Below are positions 28,091 to 28,103 of a stretch of DNA of 28,103 nucleotides, in pieces. This DNA comes from Azolla pinnata (Eukaryota; Streptophyta; Polypodiopsida; Salviniales; Salviniaceae). How positions within the stretch are numbered: the stretch's first letter is position 1; each line of letters starts with the position of its first letter. Both the position numbers and the translations under genes were made by a program. Location of the stretch: positions 1-28,103 of the forward strand of contig JBBBWG010026757.1 of assembly GCA_037176905.1 (NCBI GenBank), given 5' to 3'. Under the pieces are notes generated by a model. That model saw only the letters and a program-made list of their open reading frames with translations, did no database searches and was not told where the DNA came from.

Positions 28091-28103
28091 GAGAGAAAGA
28101 AGG

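Noticed and set aside
1..28103. Search for CRISPR arrays, prokaryotic operons, rRNA, retroelement or transposase frames, and viral insertions
   Set aside because: The repeats here are ordinary eukaryotic micro- and minisatellites or a satellite without spacer structure. No reverse transcriptase, integrase, transposase or viral protein motif was seen in any frame.

Overview
This is nuclear DNA of a land plant. Coding information lies in many short exons with GT-AG introns. Two of the encoded families are plant families: DUF506/PDDEXK-like, and an ARM-repeat plus BTB protein of the ARIA/ABAP1 type. A third locus looks like a GPI-anchored arabinogalactan peptide. A degenerate CCCTAAA tract matches the plant telomere motif. 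The species cannot be fixed from the sequence; the abundance of microsatellites and AT-rich repeats gives no clear lineage signal.

Layout. 1-2900 holds no gene I can support and is dominated by tetranucleotide and TATG/TGCA microsatellites. 2900-3850 is AT-rich and carries one copy of a dispersed TTAACGCC-type element. From about 3850 a promoter-like stretch (three TGACG motifs, two palindromes) leads into a long pyrimidine-rich, intron-containing 5' leader full of internal duplications, including an exact 270-bp tandem duplication that carries a 5' splice site. This leader serves gene A (7918-9676, +), a DUF506 protein. 9677-11690 is intergenic and ends with an interstitial telomere-like tract and a second copy of the AT-rich element. 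Gene B (11693-15156, +) is a ten-exon gene for a helical protein of about 357 residues that I do not recognise. A 46-bp-period satellite (about 15487-16620) separates it from gene C.

Gene C (leader about 16.7-17.9 kb, CDS 17940-25190, +) reconstructs cleanly as 19 coding exons encoding 710 residues: ARM repeats followed by a BTB domain, colinear throughout with Arabidopsis ARIA/ABAP1. 25191-27600 is its 3' region plus intergenic DNA with a triplicated repeat of about 120 bp. At the right edge a short minus-strand gene D (27898-27614) probably encodes an arabinogalactan peptide, with a TATA-like box at the very end of the window.

The four genes show no operon-like or pathway relation. A shared property is that each starts in or just after a pyrimidine-rich triplet tract (TTC/TCG) on its sense strand. 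Gene models were built by eye from splice consensus and reading-frame continuity. Gene C is the most secure; gene B's exon 6/7 junction, gene A's last exon and gene D's coding status are the least secure.
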